Source: Zhenhengia yiwuensis (GTDB taxonomy: Bacteria > Bacillota > Clostridia > Lachnospirales > Cellulosilyticaceae). From it: a stretch of DNA of 15,611 nt. The first letter of the stretch is position 1; every line of letters starts with the position of its first letter. A program made the translations under genes and the position numbers. The stretch lies in the NCBI RefSeq assembly GCF_014384995.1, contig NZ_JACRSY010000049.1, forward strand, positions 1-15,611. Direction: 5' to 3'. The notes under the pieces are model-generated. The model saw only the letters and a program-made list of their open reading frames with translations, did no database searches and was not told the origin of the DNA. Positions 1-6,462 of this stretch are shown here, in pieces.

Positions 1-851
1 AAGTATTTTAATTTTAATTTAAAGCAAGGTACTAATACTTCTGCATTATCCTTTTCCTTTGGATTGACCTTATTAATATACAAAAAATTTTTTTCAAGAT
101 TTTTTAGATATAAATATAAGCTAATACACTTATCATCATATGTGGTTTTATTAAAAGTATCAGGTGATTTTATTAATGACCAAAGTTCTTCATATTTTTT
201 ATATAAGTCAATAAAGCAATAGTAATAACCTTCTGATTTATATGAATTAAATAACCTTAATAAATTTTCTATATTAATGTATGTATCGTTATAGATTTTT
301 TCTATATTAAATAACTCGTTTAATTTTAAAATTTTATTTTCGTCTAGTTCTTTATTTTTACAAAAATAAAGAATCATACCATACTGATAAACTGACCCAT
401 AATTAAAAGCATCTGACCACTCAACGTAATAAATTCTATAAAGATTATTTCTTAATTCTATTTTATCTTTTATACCCATTAATTTAATAATTCGATCTTT
501 AAATTGCTGTTGTAACATATTTAACTCAAATATAAACTCAGAATAAGATTCTAAATCATGAATATCTTCTAATTCCTTAATTAGTTCTTCAATGAATCTT
601 TCTCTAGAACCTGAAAAATCACCCTCAATAGCTTCCAAATCCTCTTTAAAATTATCTACACTCTCGCTAAAACATTCATCACTTTCTAATTCACATTGTT
701 CTTCTAAATATTCAACGGCTTCATAACCAAAAATTTCTTCTAAATCATTTATCTGTATAAGTTTATACTTTTCTTCATCAATATTTATTCTAAGCAAATC
801 ATCAATATCAATTTCATTAAAAAACTCCATCTTAAATCTATTTATTTTCAT
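1..851 (-). CDS. Acidic protein of unknown function, cut by the window edge
   Basis: An open frame runs on the minus strand from an ATG at 849-851 to base 1 with no stop, giving 283 codons in this window. That ATG overlaps the end of the upstream coiled-coil gene by 14 bases. A second in-frame ATG at 828-830 lies 7 bases after that gene's stop; neither has a strong ribosome site, so translational coupling is likely. The N-terminal third is very acidic (many Glu/Asp), the rest is Leu/Lys/Tyr-rich and looks helical. There is no signal peptide or membrane segment, and I recognise no family. If the contig is circular, the frame continues at 15587 and stops at 15572-15574 after five more codons (Leu-Ile-Asp-Asn-Leu), about 288 residues in all, with a terminator immediately after. 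It is the last gene of the parA operon. Real gene likely, function unknown. Confidence 0.75.
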   Translation of the reverse strand, partial: MKINRFKMEFFNEIDIDDLLRINIDEEKYKLIQINDLEEIFGYEAVEYLEEQCELESDECFSESVDNFKEDLEAIEGDFSGSRERFIEELIKELEDIHDLESYSEFIFELNMLQQQFKDRIIKLMGIKDKIELRNNLYRIYYVEWSDAFNYGSVYQYGMILYFCKNKELDENKILKLNELFNIEKIYNDTYINIENLLRLFNSYKSEGYYYCFIDLYKKYEELWSLIKSPDTFNKTTYDDKCISLYLYLKNLEKNFLYINKVNPKEKDNAEVLVPCFKLKLKY

Positions 852-1356
852 TTGATTCCATCTTTCTCTTTTTCTGTAGTAAATATTTTATTTTACGTTC
901 TTTAATATTTAATTCTTTTGCTATATCATAATATGTTTTTTTTTCATTAATTAATATTAGTATTTTTTCTATCAGTTCATTTTCTTCTTTTAATTTCTGT
1001 TCTTTTTTTAGTTTATTCTTTTTTTGATAATATAACTTTTGCCTTTCATATAAAATCTCATTAAAGCTCTTAATACACTCGTCTAAAGCATCTATTAACT
1101 CTTCTAACGAAGTCGAATTGTCTAAATAATCTGTAATATTATCTATTCTGTATAACTTCTCATCTATATCTAAAAGATGCTCTTCTCTTTCAATAAGCCC
1201 ATCTTTTAGAATATTAATTTCTTCAATAAATGTGTATCTTAAAAATTCAAAATGCTCATTAATCATATCTTTTATACTTGGTTCAAGCATAACTAACTTA
1301 TTTTTTCTATCTTGACAAACTGATTTTAACTCGCCTACTAAACTTAAAAAATCCAT
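838..1356 (-). CDS. Coiled-coil protein with C-terminal helix-turn-helix
   Basis: About 172 residues. The frame opens at a TTG at 1365, but the ATG at 1354-1356 is the better start because AGGTGA sits 9 bases upstream of it. The protein begins MDFLSLVGEL. Its middle is a long charged helical stretch (Glu, Lys, Leu, Ile) likely to form a coiled coil. Near the C-terminus, TYYDIAKELNIKERKIKYLL has the spacing of a helix-turn-helix, with the recognition helix at NIKERKIKYLL, followed by a basic tail. DNA binding is inferred from this. It lies about 57 bases downstream of the RHH gene and overlaps or abuts the next gene, so it is probably co-transcribed with parA. It might be a replication accessory, a regulator or a partition cofactor. 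No named family was recognised. The SLVGEL stretch also occurs at the N-terminus of the protein at 10442-11326. Confidence 0.75.
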   Translation of the reverse strand: MDFLSLVGELKSVCQDRKNKLVMLEPSIKDMINEHFEFLRYTFIEEINILKDGLIEREEHLLDIDEKLYRIDNITDYLDNSTSLEELIDALDECIKSFNEILYERQKLYYQKKNKLKKEQKLKEENELIEKILILINEKKTYYDIAKELNIKERKIKYLLQKKRKMESNENK

Positions 1357-1413
1357 AAATAACAATCACCTATCTATTAAATAAAAGTATTAAAAACTAT
1401 ATATCAACTTAAT

Positions 1414-1728
1414 TTATCTTATATTAAAATATTTATCCTCTATATAAGCTCTAAGGGCTTCTCTTACAATTTCACTCTTATCCATCTTATCAAATACACT
1501 CTTAAAAGCTATTGCTTGAATTAAATCATCTGTAAGGAAATATGTCTGTCTTTTATAATCTTGTTTTTTTGTTTTAATGTTTACATTATTACTTGTTTGC
1601 TCTATTGCTGTGTTGTTTGATTCTTTATCATCAAAATGTATCTGTTTTTGCATAACCTCTATTGTTTGATTAAATAAACTATCTCGTCTTACTTTATCCT
1701 TTGCTGATACCCTTTTACTTGCCATCAT
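1414..1728 (-). CDS. Ribbon-helix-helix partition partner (ParB-like, CopG/MetJ fold)
   Basis: 104 residues starting with two Met codons; GAGGAG lies 6 bases upstream of the first ATG, inside the end of parA, so the genes overlap by 14 bases and are translationally coupled. Residues 1-55 are basic and polar and probably disordered. Residues about 60-97 fit a ribbon-helix-helix: strand KRQTYFL, helix A DDLIQAIAFKSVF, turn MDKSE, helix B IVREALRAYIE. In small type Ib partition systems the gene after parA commonly encodes an RHH dimer that binds repeated operator and centromere sites and touches ParA with a flexible basic N-terminus; this protein has that arrangement. Likely DNA targets here are the dyad at 2471-2500 and the TTCTAG repeats at 3176-3223. 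Partition role by context and fold; binding sites are inference. Confidence 0.85.
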   Translation of the reverse strand: MMASKRVSAKDKVRRDSLFNQTIEVMQKQIHFDDKESNNTAIEQTSNNVNIKTKKQDYKRQTYFLTDDLIQAIAFKSVFDKMDKSEIVREALRAYIEDKYFNIR

Positions 1729-2452
1729 TTAACACTCCTCTAGCTATATTTCTGTATTGTTCAACTATCTTATGCTTTTTGTCATATCTATGTAATGGTG
1801 CTGATGCAAGTATAGCATCTTTCACCTTTACGCTATTTGTAATGATGCCTAATACATTCATCCCATCTATAAGCTCCAAAATCTCCCTTGAGTGAAGTGT
1901 TCTACTATCAAATCCAGTAGCTACCACACCTAATATTTTAAGATCTCTATTAAATGTTTCTTTTACCCTTTTAATTGTATGAAGTAATAAATCAAGCCCC
2001 TTATAGCTCAAATAGTCAGTCTGTGTAGGAATTATAACTCTATCAGCTGCATTAAGGATGTTGATAAGAAGTAGTCCCAAACTTGGGGGGCTATCTATAA
2101 GGACATAATCATACTCATCCTTAACTTCTCTTATCATATCTTTAAAACAATTTTCTCTACCTTGTTTAGTGGCTACGTTCACCTCAAAATTTGATAATTC
2201 TATTCCTCCAGGAAGTAAATATAAGTTTTCCTCTATCTCCATTATAGTATTTTGTAATGGCTCTTGTTCCAGTAATACACTATAAATATTATTTTCTCTA
2301 TCAGCTGCATTAAATATTGTAGTTAAGCTCCCTTGTGGATCTGCATCAATAACTAAAGTTCTCTTACCCTGTTCTGCTAGAAGATAACTTAAATTAAAAG
2401 TAAGAGTAGTCTTATTAACTCCCCCTTTTTGATTGCTTATTGCTATTATCAT
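1715..2452 (-). CDS. parA: ParA-family partition ATPase
   Basis: 245 residues, the usual size of small ParA/Soj-type ATPases that lack an N-terminal HTH. The deviant Walker A box is KGGVNKTT (residues 9-16), with the signature lysine Lys9 and the catalytic-loop Lys14. Position 13 is Asn where Gly is commonest. Walker A' is VIDADPQG (34-41) and Walker B is YVLIDSPPSLG near residue 120. ParA dimers bind ATP and non-specific DNA and move plasmids with the help of a centromere-binding partner, here the RHH protein encoded next. The start ATG at 2450-2452 is preceded by AAGGGGTGAG, a strong ribosome site. No separate gene lies upstream on this strand; the 30-bp dyad at 2471-2500 is placed where a self-regulating operator would be. 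First gene of a minus-strand operon of about four genes. Confidence 0.96.
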   Translation of the reverse strand: MIIAISNQKGGVNKTTLTFNLSYLLAEQGKRTLVIDADPQGSLTTIFNAADRENNIYSVLLEQEPLQNTIMEIEENLYLLPGGIELSNFEVNVATKQGRENCFKDMIREVKDEYDYVLIDSPPSLGLLLINILNAADRVIIPTQTDYLSYKGLDLLLHTIKRVKETFNRDLKILGVVATGFDSRTLHSREILELIDGMNVLGIITNSVKVKDAILASAPLHRYDKKHKIVEQYRNIARGVLNDGK

Positions 2453-2470
2453 AATCTCACCCCTTAATCT

Positions 2471-2500
2471 GTAATAATGTTTTTTTGTTTACAATATTAC
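2471..2500. promoter_or_regulatory. Dyad operator candidate upstream of parA
   Basis: GTAATAATGT at 2471-2480 and ACAATATTAC at 2491-2500 form an inverted repeat with 9 of 10 positions matching and a 10-base AT-rich spacer. It lies 18 bases upstream of the parA start codon, just before the ribosome site. RHH partition proteins often repress their own operon from such sites. I could not define a convincing -35/-10 pair here, so the role as operator is inferred from symmetry and position. Confidence 0.45.
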
Positions 2501-2582
2501 TCTCATTCAACTAAAAAAGCAATAGCCATTTCTGCCTACTGCCTTATACTCTTTCTTATAAATAGATTTCCTTATTTAATCA

Positions 2583-2622
2583 TATAAAAATATCTATTCC
2601 TATAAAAATATCTATTCCTATA
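2583..2622. repeat. Tandem 18-bp direct repeat, two copies
   Basis: TATAAAAATATCTATTCC occurs at 2583-2600 and again immediately at 2601-2618, followed by a partial third unit (TATA). It lies upstream of the parA operon in the long non-coding region. Repeats in this position could be iterons or a centromere part, or slippage products; the sequence alone does not decide. Confidence 0.7.
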
Positions 2623-2647
2623 GACTCCTAAGCTTCTATGTCCCTTC

Positions 2648-2690
2648 ATTAGATTGAAGTATAACCTTTTATAATATACTTCAATCTAAT
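2648..2690. repeat. Perfect 16-bp inverted repeat
   Basis: ATTAGATTGAAGTATA at 2648-2663 is matched exactly by its reverse complement at 2675-2690, with an 11-base loop. The stem is AT-rich and is not followed by a T run on either strand, so it is not an ordinary terminator. It may be a cruciform or protein-binding site of the origin or partition region. A second, shorter dyad (TACTTTAT/ATAAAGTA, 2812-2819 and 2826-2833) lies about 120 bases further on. Confidence 0.6.
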
Positions 2691-3012
2691 ATTAGCTTCA
2701 TACTTTACATGATGATAAAATTATAATCAAATCGTTAAGTCTTATATATCAATAGTTTCTAGCTATTTTTATCCTTATATTTATGTGTTTTCTAGCTATT
2801 TCTTAACATTCTACTTTATACGTACATAAAGTATCCTTTCAAGGATTATATACCTACTTTAATAGAAATCTAGCCTTAATTTTCAATAAAAAATACCACT
2901 AGGAAGGGGGAACTCCTAATGGCTTAGAAAAGAGATACAATAGTTTAAATAAAAATTTAGAATGAAGGGTAATAGGAGTATGTCCTTATCCTATAAAACC
3001 TATACGTTTACT

Positions 3013-3065
3013 AAAACAAATAAAAACGGAACAGTCGGGGAAACTGTTCCGTTTTTATTTGTTTT
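3013..3065. terminator. Strong bidirectional terminator hairpin
   Basis: Arms of 23 bases at 3013-3035 and 3043-3065 are perfect reverse complements with a 7-base loop (CGGGGAA). The GC-containing core CGGAACAGT is flanked by A/T runs that give U tracts on both strands. It is one of the strongest hairpins in the window. No obvious gene ends here, so it suggests that an unannotated transcript stops at this point or that the two sides are being insulated. Confidence 0.75.
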
Positions 3066-3175
3066 TTAGGGTATTTTTTTGAGGGTTTGTATAAAGAGTT
3101 TATATTTTCCGTTCACTCTTTAATATTTGACCTGATATGGGGGAGGTCTTTTGATATTTTTAAATTATGTATTCA

Positions 3176-3223
3176 TTCTAGTCACTTCTAGTAATTTCTA
3201 GTCACATGTCAAGTAATTTCTAG
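3176..3223. repeat. TTCTAG iteron-like repeats with 10-bp phasing
   Basis: Three contiguous 10-base units, TTCTAGTCAC (3176), TTCTAGTAAT (3186) and TTCTAGTCAC (3196), are followed by another TTCTAG at 3218. Additional single TTCTAG copies occur at 2757, 2790 and 3382 in the same non-coding region; the 2757 and 2790 copies share a longer context (TTTCTAGCTATTT) and are 33 bases apart. Tandem direct repeats with one-turn spacing are typical of iterons bound by replication proteins and of centromeres bound by RHH partition proteins. Given the RHH gene next door, a centromere is the first guess and an origin the second. Confidence 0.55.
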
Positions 3224-3379
3224 CTTTATTCACGGGCACTCAAGCCGTTTTTTAGTATATTAGAATCTTCATTATTTGTATATTGACAATTTTCATTATT
3301 TTTAACTATTTTTATTCTTCAAATTAGTGCATATTGCCTTTTTCGCTATTTTTCATTGTTTAGGTTGTATAATTTTTTA

Positions 3380-3960
3380 TCTTCTAGTTCATCATGATTA
3401 CTATATTCTTATAGTACGAAATGTTCCTTACTTTCTGGAATAATCATTATTTTACCTATATGTTTTTAAATTAATCTCTTATAAATACTTGACTAAATAG
3501 TAGACTACCAATTAGCCTGGTTAGTTGGAATAGGAAATGGATAGAATTTGCCTAGTGAAAACACTAGACAATAAATTCTAATATCAATTAGCCCGTATAA
3601 GCTATCATGAGGTTTCTGTTAGGCTTAATAAATTTATATACTATACTTAGATATAAAACAATATCAGCTACTATTCAGCCCGTAGCGTTCGTATAGTCTG
3701 CATACTATAAAAGTATCTGAATACCTACCTTGCCTTTTTTTTCATGAGTTCAAGGACAAAAAACTTCTCTAAAGTCGTATGTAGTGATTATTAAGCTACT
3801 CAACTACATCTCCTAATGATTTTCTGCATCGGCTCATCACACCTAGTTTTATTTATAGTGGATTACTGCATTTCCACTCTCACTATTCATTTTTCTTATG
3901 TATCTTTAAACATCAAAAAAGCCTTACTTGGTATGCTAGTACCAAGTAAGGCTTTTATGC
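3380..3960 (+). ncRNA. Candidate large structured RNA A
   Basis: No gene is visible here, but stable hairpins follow one another on this strand. ATGATTA (3394) pairs with TAATCAT (3441) around two inner hairpins (CTATA/TATAG at 3401-3414 and TTCC/GGAA at 3424-3440), a three-way junction. CCAATTAG (3508) pairs with TTAGTTGG (3521) using two G-U pairs that would be A-C clashes on the other strand. TAGAATTT...AAATTCTA (3542-3580) encloses CTAGTG/CACTAG. Others are GCTAC/GTAGC (3667-3686), TATAGT/ACTATA (3692-3709), CCTTG/CAAGG (3728-3755), ATGTAGT/ACTACAT (3779-3809) and ATAGTG/CACTAT (3855-3886). It ends at the terminator at 3917-3956. A TATAAT lies at 3368-3373, without a clear -35. At about 580 bases it is in the size range of the ROOL class of large RNAs found in Firmicutes mobile elements, but I cannot confirm membership. 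Boundaries are approximate. Confidence 0.5.
3917..3956. terminator. Terminator hairpin at the end of RNA A
   Basis: Perfect 17-base arms (3917-3933 and 3940-3956) enclose the loop TGCTAG. The stem core is GCCTTACTTGGTA. The plus strand ends in TTTT and the minus strand in a T6 run, so it could act in both directions. On the plus strand it would end RNA A; on the minus strand it faces the 3957-4374 interval. Confidence 0.7.
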
Positions 3961-3998
3961 TTATAATATTTAATCTTTACTAATTTACTCAATCTGCC

Positions 3999-4027
3999 TT
4001 GCAATATAGTGTATTCTTTATTATAAT
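3999..4027 (+). promoter_or_regulatory. Sigma-70/SigA-type promoter for RNA B
   Basis: TTGCAA at 3999-4004 and a consensus TATAAT at 4022-4027 are separated by exactly 17 bases. Transcription would begin near 4034. No open frame with a ribosome site follows; instead a run of hairpins ends in the terminator at 4375-4433, which suggests the promoter drives a non-coding RNA. Confidence 0.6.
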
Positions 4028-4033
4028 AGTGCC

Positions 4034-4433
4034 TATAAATAAGAAATAACACTTGGTTGCTACAATTGGCTTAGTATCTGTCAAATACTTCGTCATATGC
4101 GTTCTACTATGGTACTGTCAATACCTTGTAGTTCCTAGAATGAGTACTGTCAATGCTCAAACTAGAACCAGGTTTATTTTTATGTTCAATTTCTTATATT
4201 TTAGATGATTTTTAAACATAATACAACCTTTTTGACTTGATTTTTTTATTTTATACGCTACATATTTCTCAAATAGTATATACTTCTAAATATATTTCCA
4301 GTTGATTAGTACTATCTCTTAATATTAAGGCATCTGGACTTGTAGTTCTATAATATGAAAATAACCTATATGTATTTAATTAAAAAAGAGGTAAACCCTT
4401 GATCATTAAGGGCTTACCTCTTTTTTAATTAAA
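4034..4433 (+). ncRNA. Candidate RNA B with three CUGUCAA-loop hairpins
   Basis: About 400 bases between a consensus promoter (3999-4027) and a strong terminator (4375-4433). Three consecutive hairpins share the seven-base loop CTGTCAA (4078-4084, 4115-4121, 4147-4153) on different stems: AGTAT/ATACT, GGTA/TACC and TGAGTA/TGCTCA. Each has a small internal loop and then an outer stem (TGGC/GTCA, CTAC/GTAG, CTAG/CTAG). The loop is constant while the stems vary but still pair, and the third stem needs a G-U pair only valid on the plus strand; both argue for a folded plus-strand RNA. Further on, AGGTT/AACCT encloses ATGTT/AACAT (4170-4229), and CTTAATATTAAG (4318-4329) is a perfect palindrome. 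The loop, C-U-GUC-A-A on a stem of about five pairs, has the form of a tRNA anticodon arm. Function unknown; RNA class not recognised. Confidence 0.6.
4375..4433. terminator. Bidirectional terminator between RNA B and the Cys-rich gene
   Basis: Arms of 26 bases (4375-4400 and 4408-4433) pair with a single mismatch around a 7-base loop (GATCATT). Both strands end in T6-type runs. On the plus strand it ends RNA B; on the minus strand it lies about 20 bases after the stop of the secreted Cys-rich gene. The core AAGAGGTAAACCCTT is related to the hairpin at 10206-10245. Confidence 0.85.
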
Positions 4434-4451
4434 CTACTCTAAGATAATCTT

Positions 4452-4760
4452 TTAATATCTTTCATCCACACAACCTAAAGCAGTTGTCTTGTATACTTCT
4501 TCGTACCCATAAGAGCAATTATTGCAATCATACATTACTAAAGAATCTTGATATCTATCTTTATGAGGAATATTTTTGTAACCCCCATGTTGAGTCCAGC
4601 AACCTTCACTATAATTTACTGTACGTGTTCCAGTTTGAGAAACTGTACCTTTCCCACATTTTTTACAAGTAAAGTCTCTTTGTTGAACTTGTGCATGCAC
4701 ACTTAACGCTGAACTACCTATAACCCCTAACATTAATAAAGCAAATAGTTTCTTTTTCAT
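4452..4760 (-). CDS. Small secreted Cys-rich protein
   Basis: 102 residues. An N-terminal signal peptide (MKKK, then a hydrophobic core to about residue 20) ends with VHA-Q, a good signal peptidase I site after residue 23. The mature part is about 79 residues with two CxxC pairs, CKKC (32-35) and CNNC (79-82), plus Cys54 and Cys97 and several His. The paired CxxC knuckles resemble a zinc-ribbon layout, although in an exported protein they could instead form disulphides. AAAGGGG lies 7 bases upstream of the ATG, supporting the start. It is divergent from the LCP gene, with about 190 AT-rich bases between them. It has its own terminator downstream. No known family was recognised; the export call is firm, the metal or disulphide role is inference. 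Confidence 0.85.
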   Translation of the reverse strand: MKKKLFALLMLGVIGSSALSVHAQVQQRDFTCKKCGKGTVSQTGTRTVNYSEGCWTQHGGYKNIPHKDRYQDSLVMYDCNNCSYGYEEVYKTTALGCVDERY

Positions 4761-4954
4761 AACCTAACCCCTTTCAAATACAATGAAAATTTATGTACTT
4801 ACAAATTAAATATGTTATATTTTTTCAAAAAAATCAACAATATAACAAAATTTTTATAAGAATTAAAATAAAATTAAATCATAGATAAAACTTTGTTTTT
4901 TTTTGTATTATGTTAAAATATAATCTGTTAGTATTTAAAAAAGGAGACCTAATT

Positions 4955-6001
4955 GTGAATAAAAAAAATAACAAAAATAACAAGAAAAAGACAAAAAAAA
5001 AGAAATCTACATTTTTAAAAGTATTTTTTAGAAGTGCAATGATTACAGGAATAGCAATAACAACTATGCTAATTATGGGAATTTTATTGTTCTCATCAAC
5101 TGATAAAAGATTAGAAGCTAAAAAAGATCAACTAGATGTAAATGACAGTAGTATAAAACAAGAGGGAACTAACTCTAAAAAGGAAGAGAATGGTATAAAT
5201 AAGACTATAGCAGTATTTGGTGTAGATAAGGGAGAAAGTCGAACAGATACAATTATGGTAATTAATATTAATGCTAATAGTGAAAAAATTTCTTTAATTT
5301 CAATTCCTAGAGATACTAAGGTTGTTTGGACGGATGAGCAAAAAGATAGAGCAATTGAGCTAGGTCGTATCTATTCAAATGAAGGTAAAATAACCGATAT
5401 GAGTTCCTTAGGAGGTATTGATAATATTAGAGACTTTACTATATGCACAATAGAAAACATTTTAGGCATAAAAATAGATAATTATGTAATTGTAAATACT
5501 AATATAGTTAAAAATGTAGTAGATGCTATTGATGGTGTTGAGTTTAATGTTCCTCGAAGAATGGAATATACAGATAAATCGCAAGGATTGTACATAGATC
5601 TATACCCAGGGATTCAAAACTTAAACGGTGAACAAGCTGAGGGTGTGTTAAGATGGCGCCATAATAATAGTTTTTCAGAACAGTATGCTAAAGGAGATGA
5701 GGGAAGAATTGAAACGCAACAACTATTTATAGAGGCATTCTTGCAAAAAGTATTTAGCCCTCAAATATTAAAAAATATAGTTCCTCTAATAAAAACATTT
5801 TATGAAGATGTTACTACGGATATATCATTAACAGATGCATTAACTTATGCTCCTTATACTTTAAAAATAAAAAACTATAGTTTAGAGACACATATACTTC
5901 CTGGAGAATCTCGTAAAGAAAATAATCTATGGTACTATATCTTAGACGAAATAGAAACAGAAAATATGATGAAGTCTATTTTAAATCCATCACTGAATTA
6001 A
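4955..6001 (+). CDS. LCP (LytR-CpsA-Psr) family glycopolymer transferase
   Basis: 348 residues from the GTG at 4955-4957, which has AAAGGAG 8 bases upstream; an in-frame ATG at 4910 has no ribosome site. Residues 2-18 are almost all Lys/Asn, followed by one membrane segment (about 22-46), so the catalytic part is outside the cell. LCP hallmarks: IAVFGVDKGESRTDTIMV (85-102, with Arg96 and Asp98), SIPRDT (116-121, Arg119), GGIDNI (153-158), LNGEQAEGVLRWRH (223-236) and DEGRIETQQ (248-256, with Arg251). LCP enzymes move polyprenyl-linked glycopolymers such as teichoic acids or capsule onto peptidoglycan or proteins. They are normally chromosomal, so plasmid carriage is unusual. A TATAAT at 4919-4924 is the probable -10 element, and a terminator follows at 6049. 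The exact substrate cannot be told from sequence. Confidence 0.92.
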   Translation: MNKKNNKNNKKKTKKKKSTFLKVFFRSAMITGIAITTMLIMGILLFSSTDKRLEAKKDQLDVNDSSIKQEGTNSKKEENGINKTIAVFGVDKGESRTDTIMVININANSEKISLISIPRDTKVVWTDEQKDRAIELGRIYSNEGKITDMSSLGGIDNIRDFTICTIENILGIKIDNYVIVNTNIVKNVVDAIDGVEFNVPRRMEYTDKSQGLYIDLYPGIQNLNGEQAEGVLRWRHNNSFSEQYAKGDEGRIETQQLFIEAFLQKVFSPQILKNIVPLIKTFYEDVTTDISLTDALTYAPYTLKIKNYSLETHILPGESRKENNLWYYILDEIETENMMKSILNPSLN

Positions 6002-6048
6002 AAGTACTTTAGTAAAGAAAATATAAACAAGATATTAACACAGTAGAT

Positions 6049-6082
6049 CAATAGGGGATAAAGCCTATTGCTTTTTTCTTTT
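6049..6082 (+). terminator. Rho-independent terminator of the LCP gene
   Basis: CAATAGG (6049-6055) pairs with CCTATTG (6064-6070) around an 8-base loop, followed by CTTTTTTCTTTT. It lies 48 bases after the LCP stop codon on the same strand. Confidence 0.85.
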
Positions 6083-6130
6083 GAGTAATAGGGAATATTT
6101 ATTGATAACTATATAAAAAAACTGCTAGAA

Positions 6131-6359
6131 TTGTCAGAAATATATATTAAACATATAAATAGGCAAATGCTTGAAGATGGGAGTATTTCAAAGACAGAAA
6201 AGGATCTAGTTTACGATAAGGACACTTTAAGAAAAATCTCAATAGAGCAGGCTATGCCTTTAATAAAAATACTAGACAGTATCATTTATCATATAATACA
6301 AAAAATAATGTGCAGTATCTCCTAAAAATGTTATAACACTTGCAGATGTACTTTTTTAA
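6131..6359 (+). pseudogene. Possible degraded gene remnant
   Basis: A 64-codon frame begins at a TTG with no ribosome site and stops at 6323-6325. Its residues (for example DGSISKTEKDLVYDKDTLRK) look like ordinary protein sequence. A neighbouring frame continues as VSPKNVITLADVLF and stops at 6357-6359, which suggests a frameshifted remnant of a once longer gene. The terminator at 6385-6426 follows. No family was recognised, and it may be chance in AT-rich DNA. Confidence 0.22.
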
Positions 6360-6384
6360 GCCAAGTATCAATAGTTCAAATAAT

Positions 6385-6426
6385 AAAAGATGGAGGGATC
6401 TTAATAAATAAGTTCCTCCATCTTTT
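6385..6426. terminator. Bidirectional terminator
   Basis: AAAAGATGGAGG (6385-6396) pairs perfectly with CCTCCATCTTTT (6415-6426). The stem extends inward through GATCTT/AAGTT with one bulge. A and T runs on the flanks give U tracts on both strands. It lies 37 bases downstream of the minus-strand gene at 6463-6852. Confidence 0.85.
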
Positions 6427-6462
6427 ATTCTGCATTAGACTGCTAACATATAATCTTTATTA

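Noticed and set aside
1701..1895. Plus-strand frame opposite parA, and similar ones at 4484-4672, 8414-8635, 9646-9885, 12047-12235, 13093-13332 and 13903-14097
   Set aside because: Each lies wholly or largely opposite a well-supported gene on the other strand and has no convincing ribosome site or domain.
2962..3069. 35-codon plus-strand frame starting MKGNRSMSLSYK and running through the 3013-3065 hairpin
   Set aside because: No ribosome site at a usable distance, and half of it is the terminator palindrome, whose two arms would both have to be coding.
3138..3160. GGGGGAGGTC followed by TCTTTTGATATT, resembling a rolling-circle nick sequence beside a short hairpin
   Set aside because: The likeness to pC194-type nick sites is loose and the hairpin has only five pairs; it is also far from the HUH gene.
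4073..4158. Type III toxin-antitoxin (ToxIN-like) repeat RNA as an explanation for the three hairpins
   Set aside because: Those repeats precede a toxin gene on the same strand; here the terminator is followed by a gene on the opposite strand, and no toxin-like protein was seen.
3000..4440. CRISPR array or tRNA cluster in the repeat-rich non-coding region
   Set aside because: The repeats are not regularly spaced with unique spacers, no cas gene is present, and no full tRNA cloverleaf could be built around the anticodon-like hairpins.
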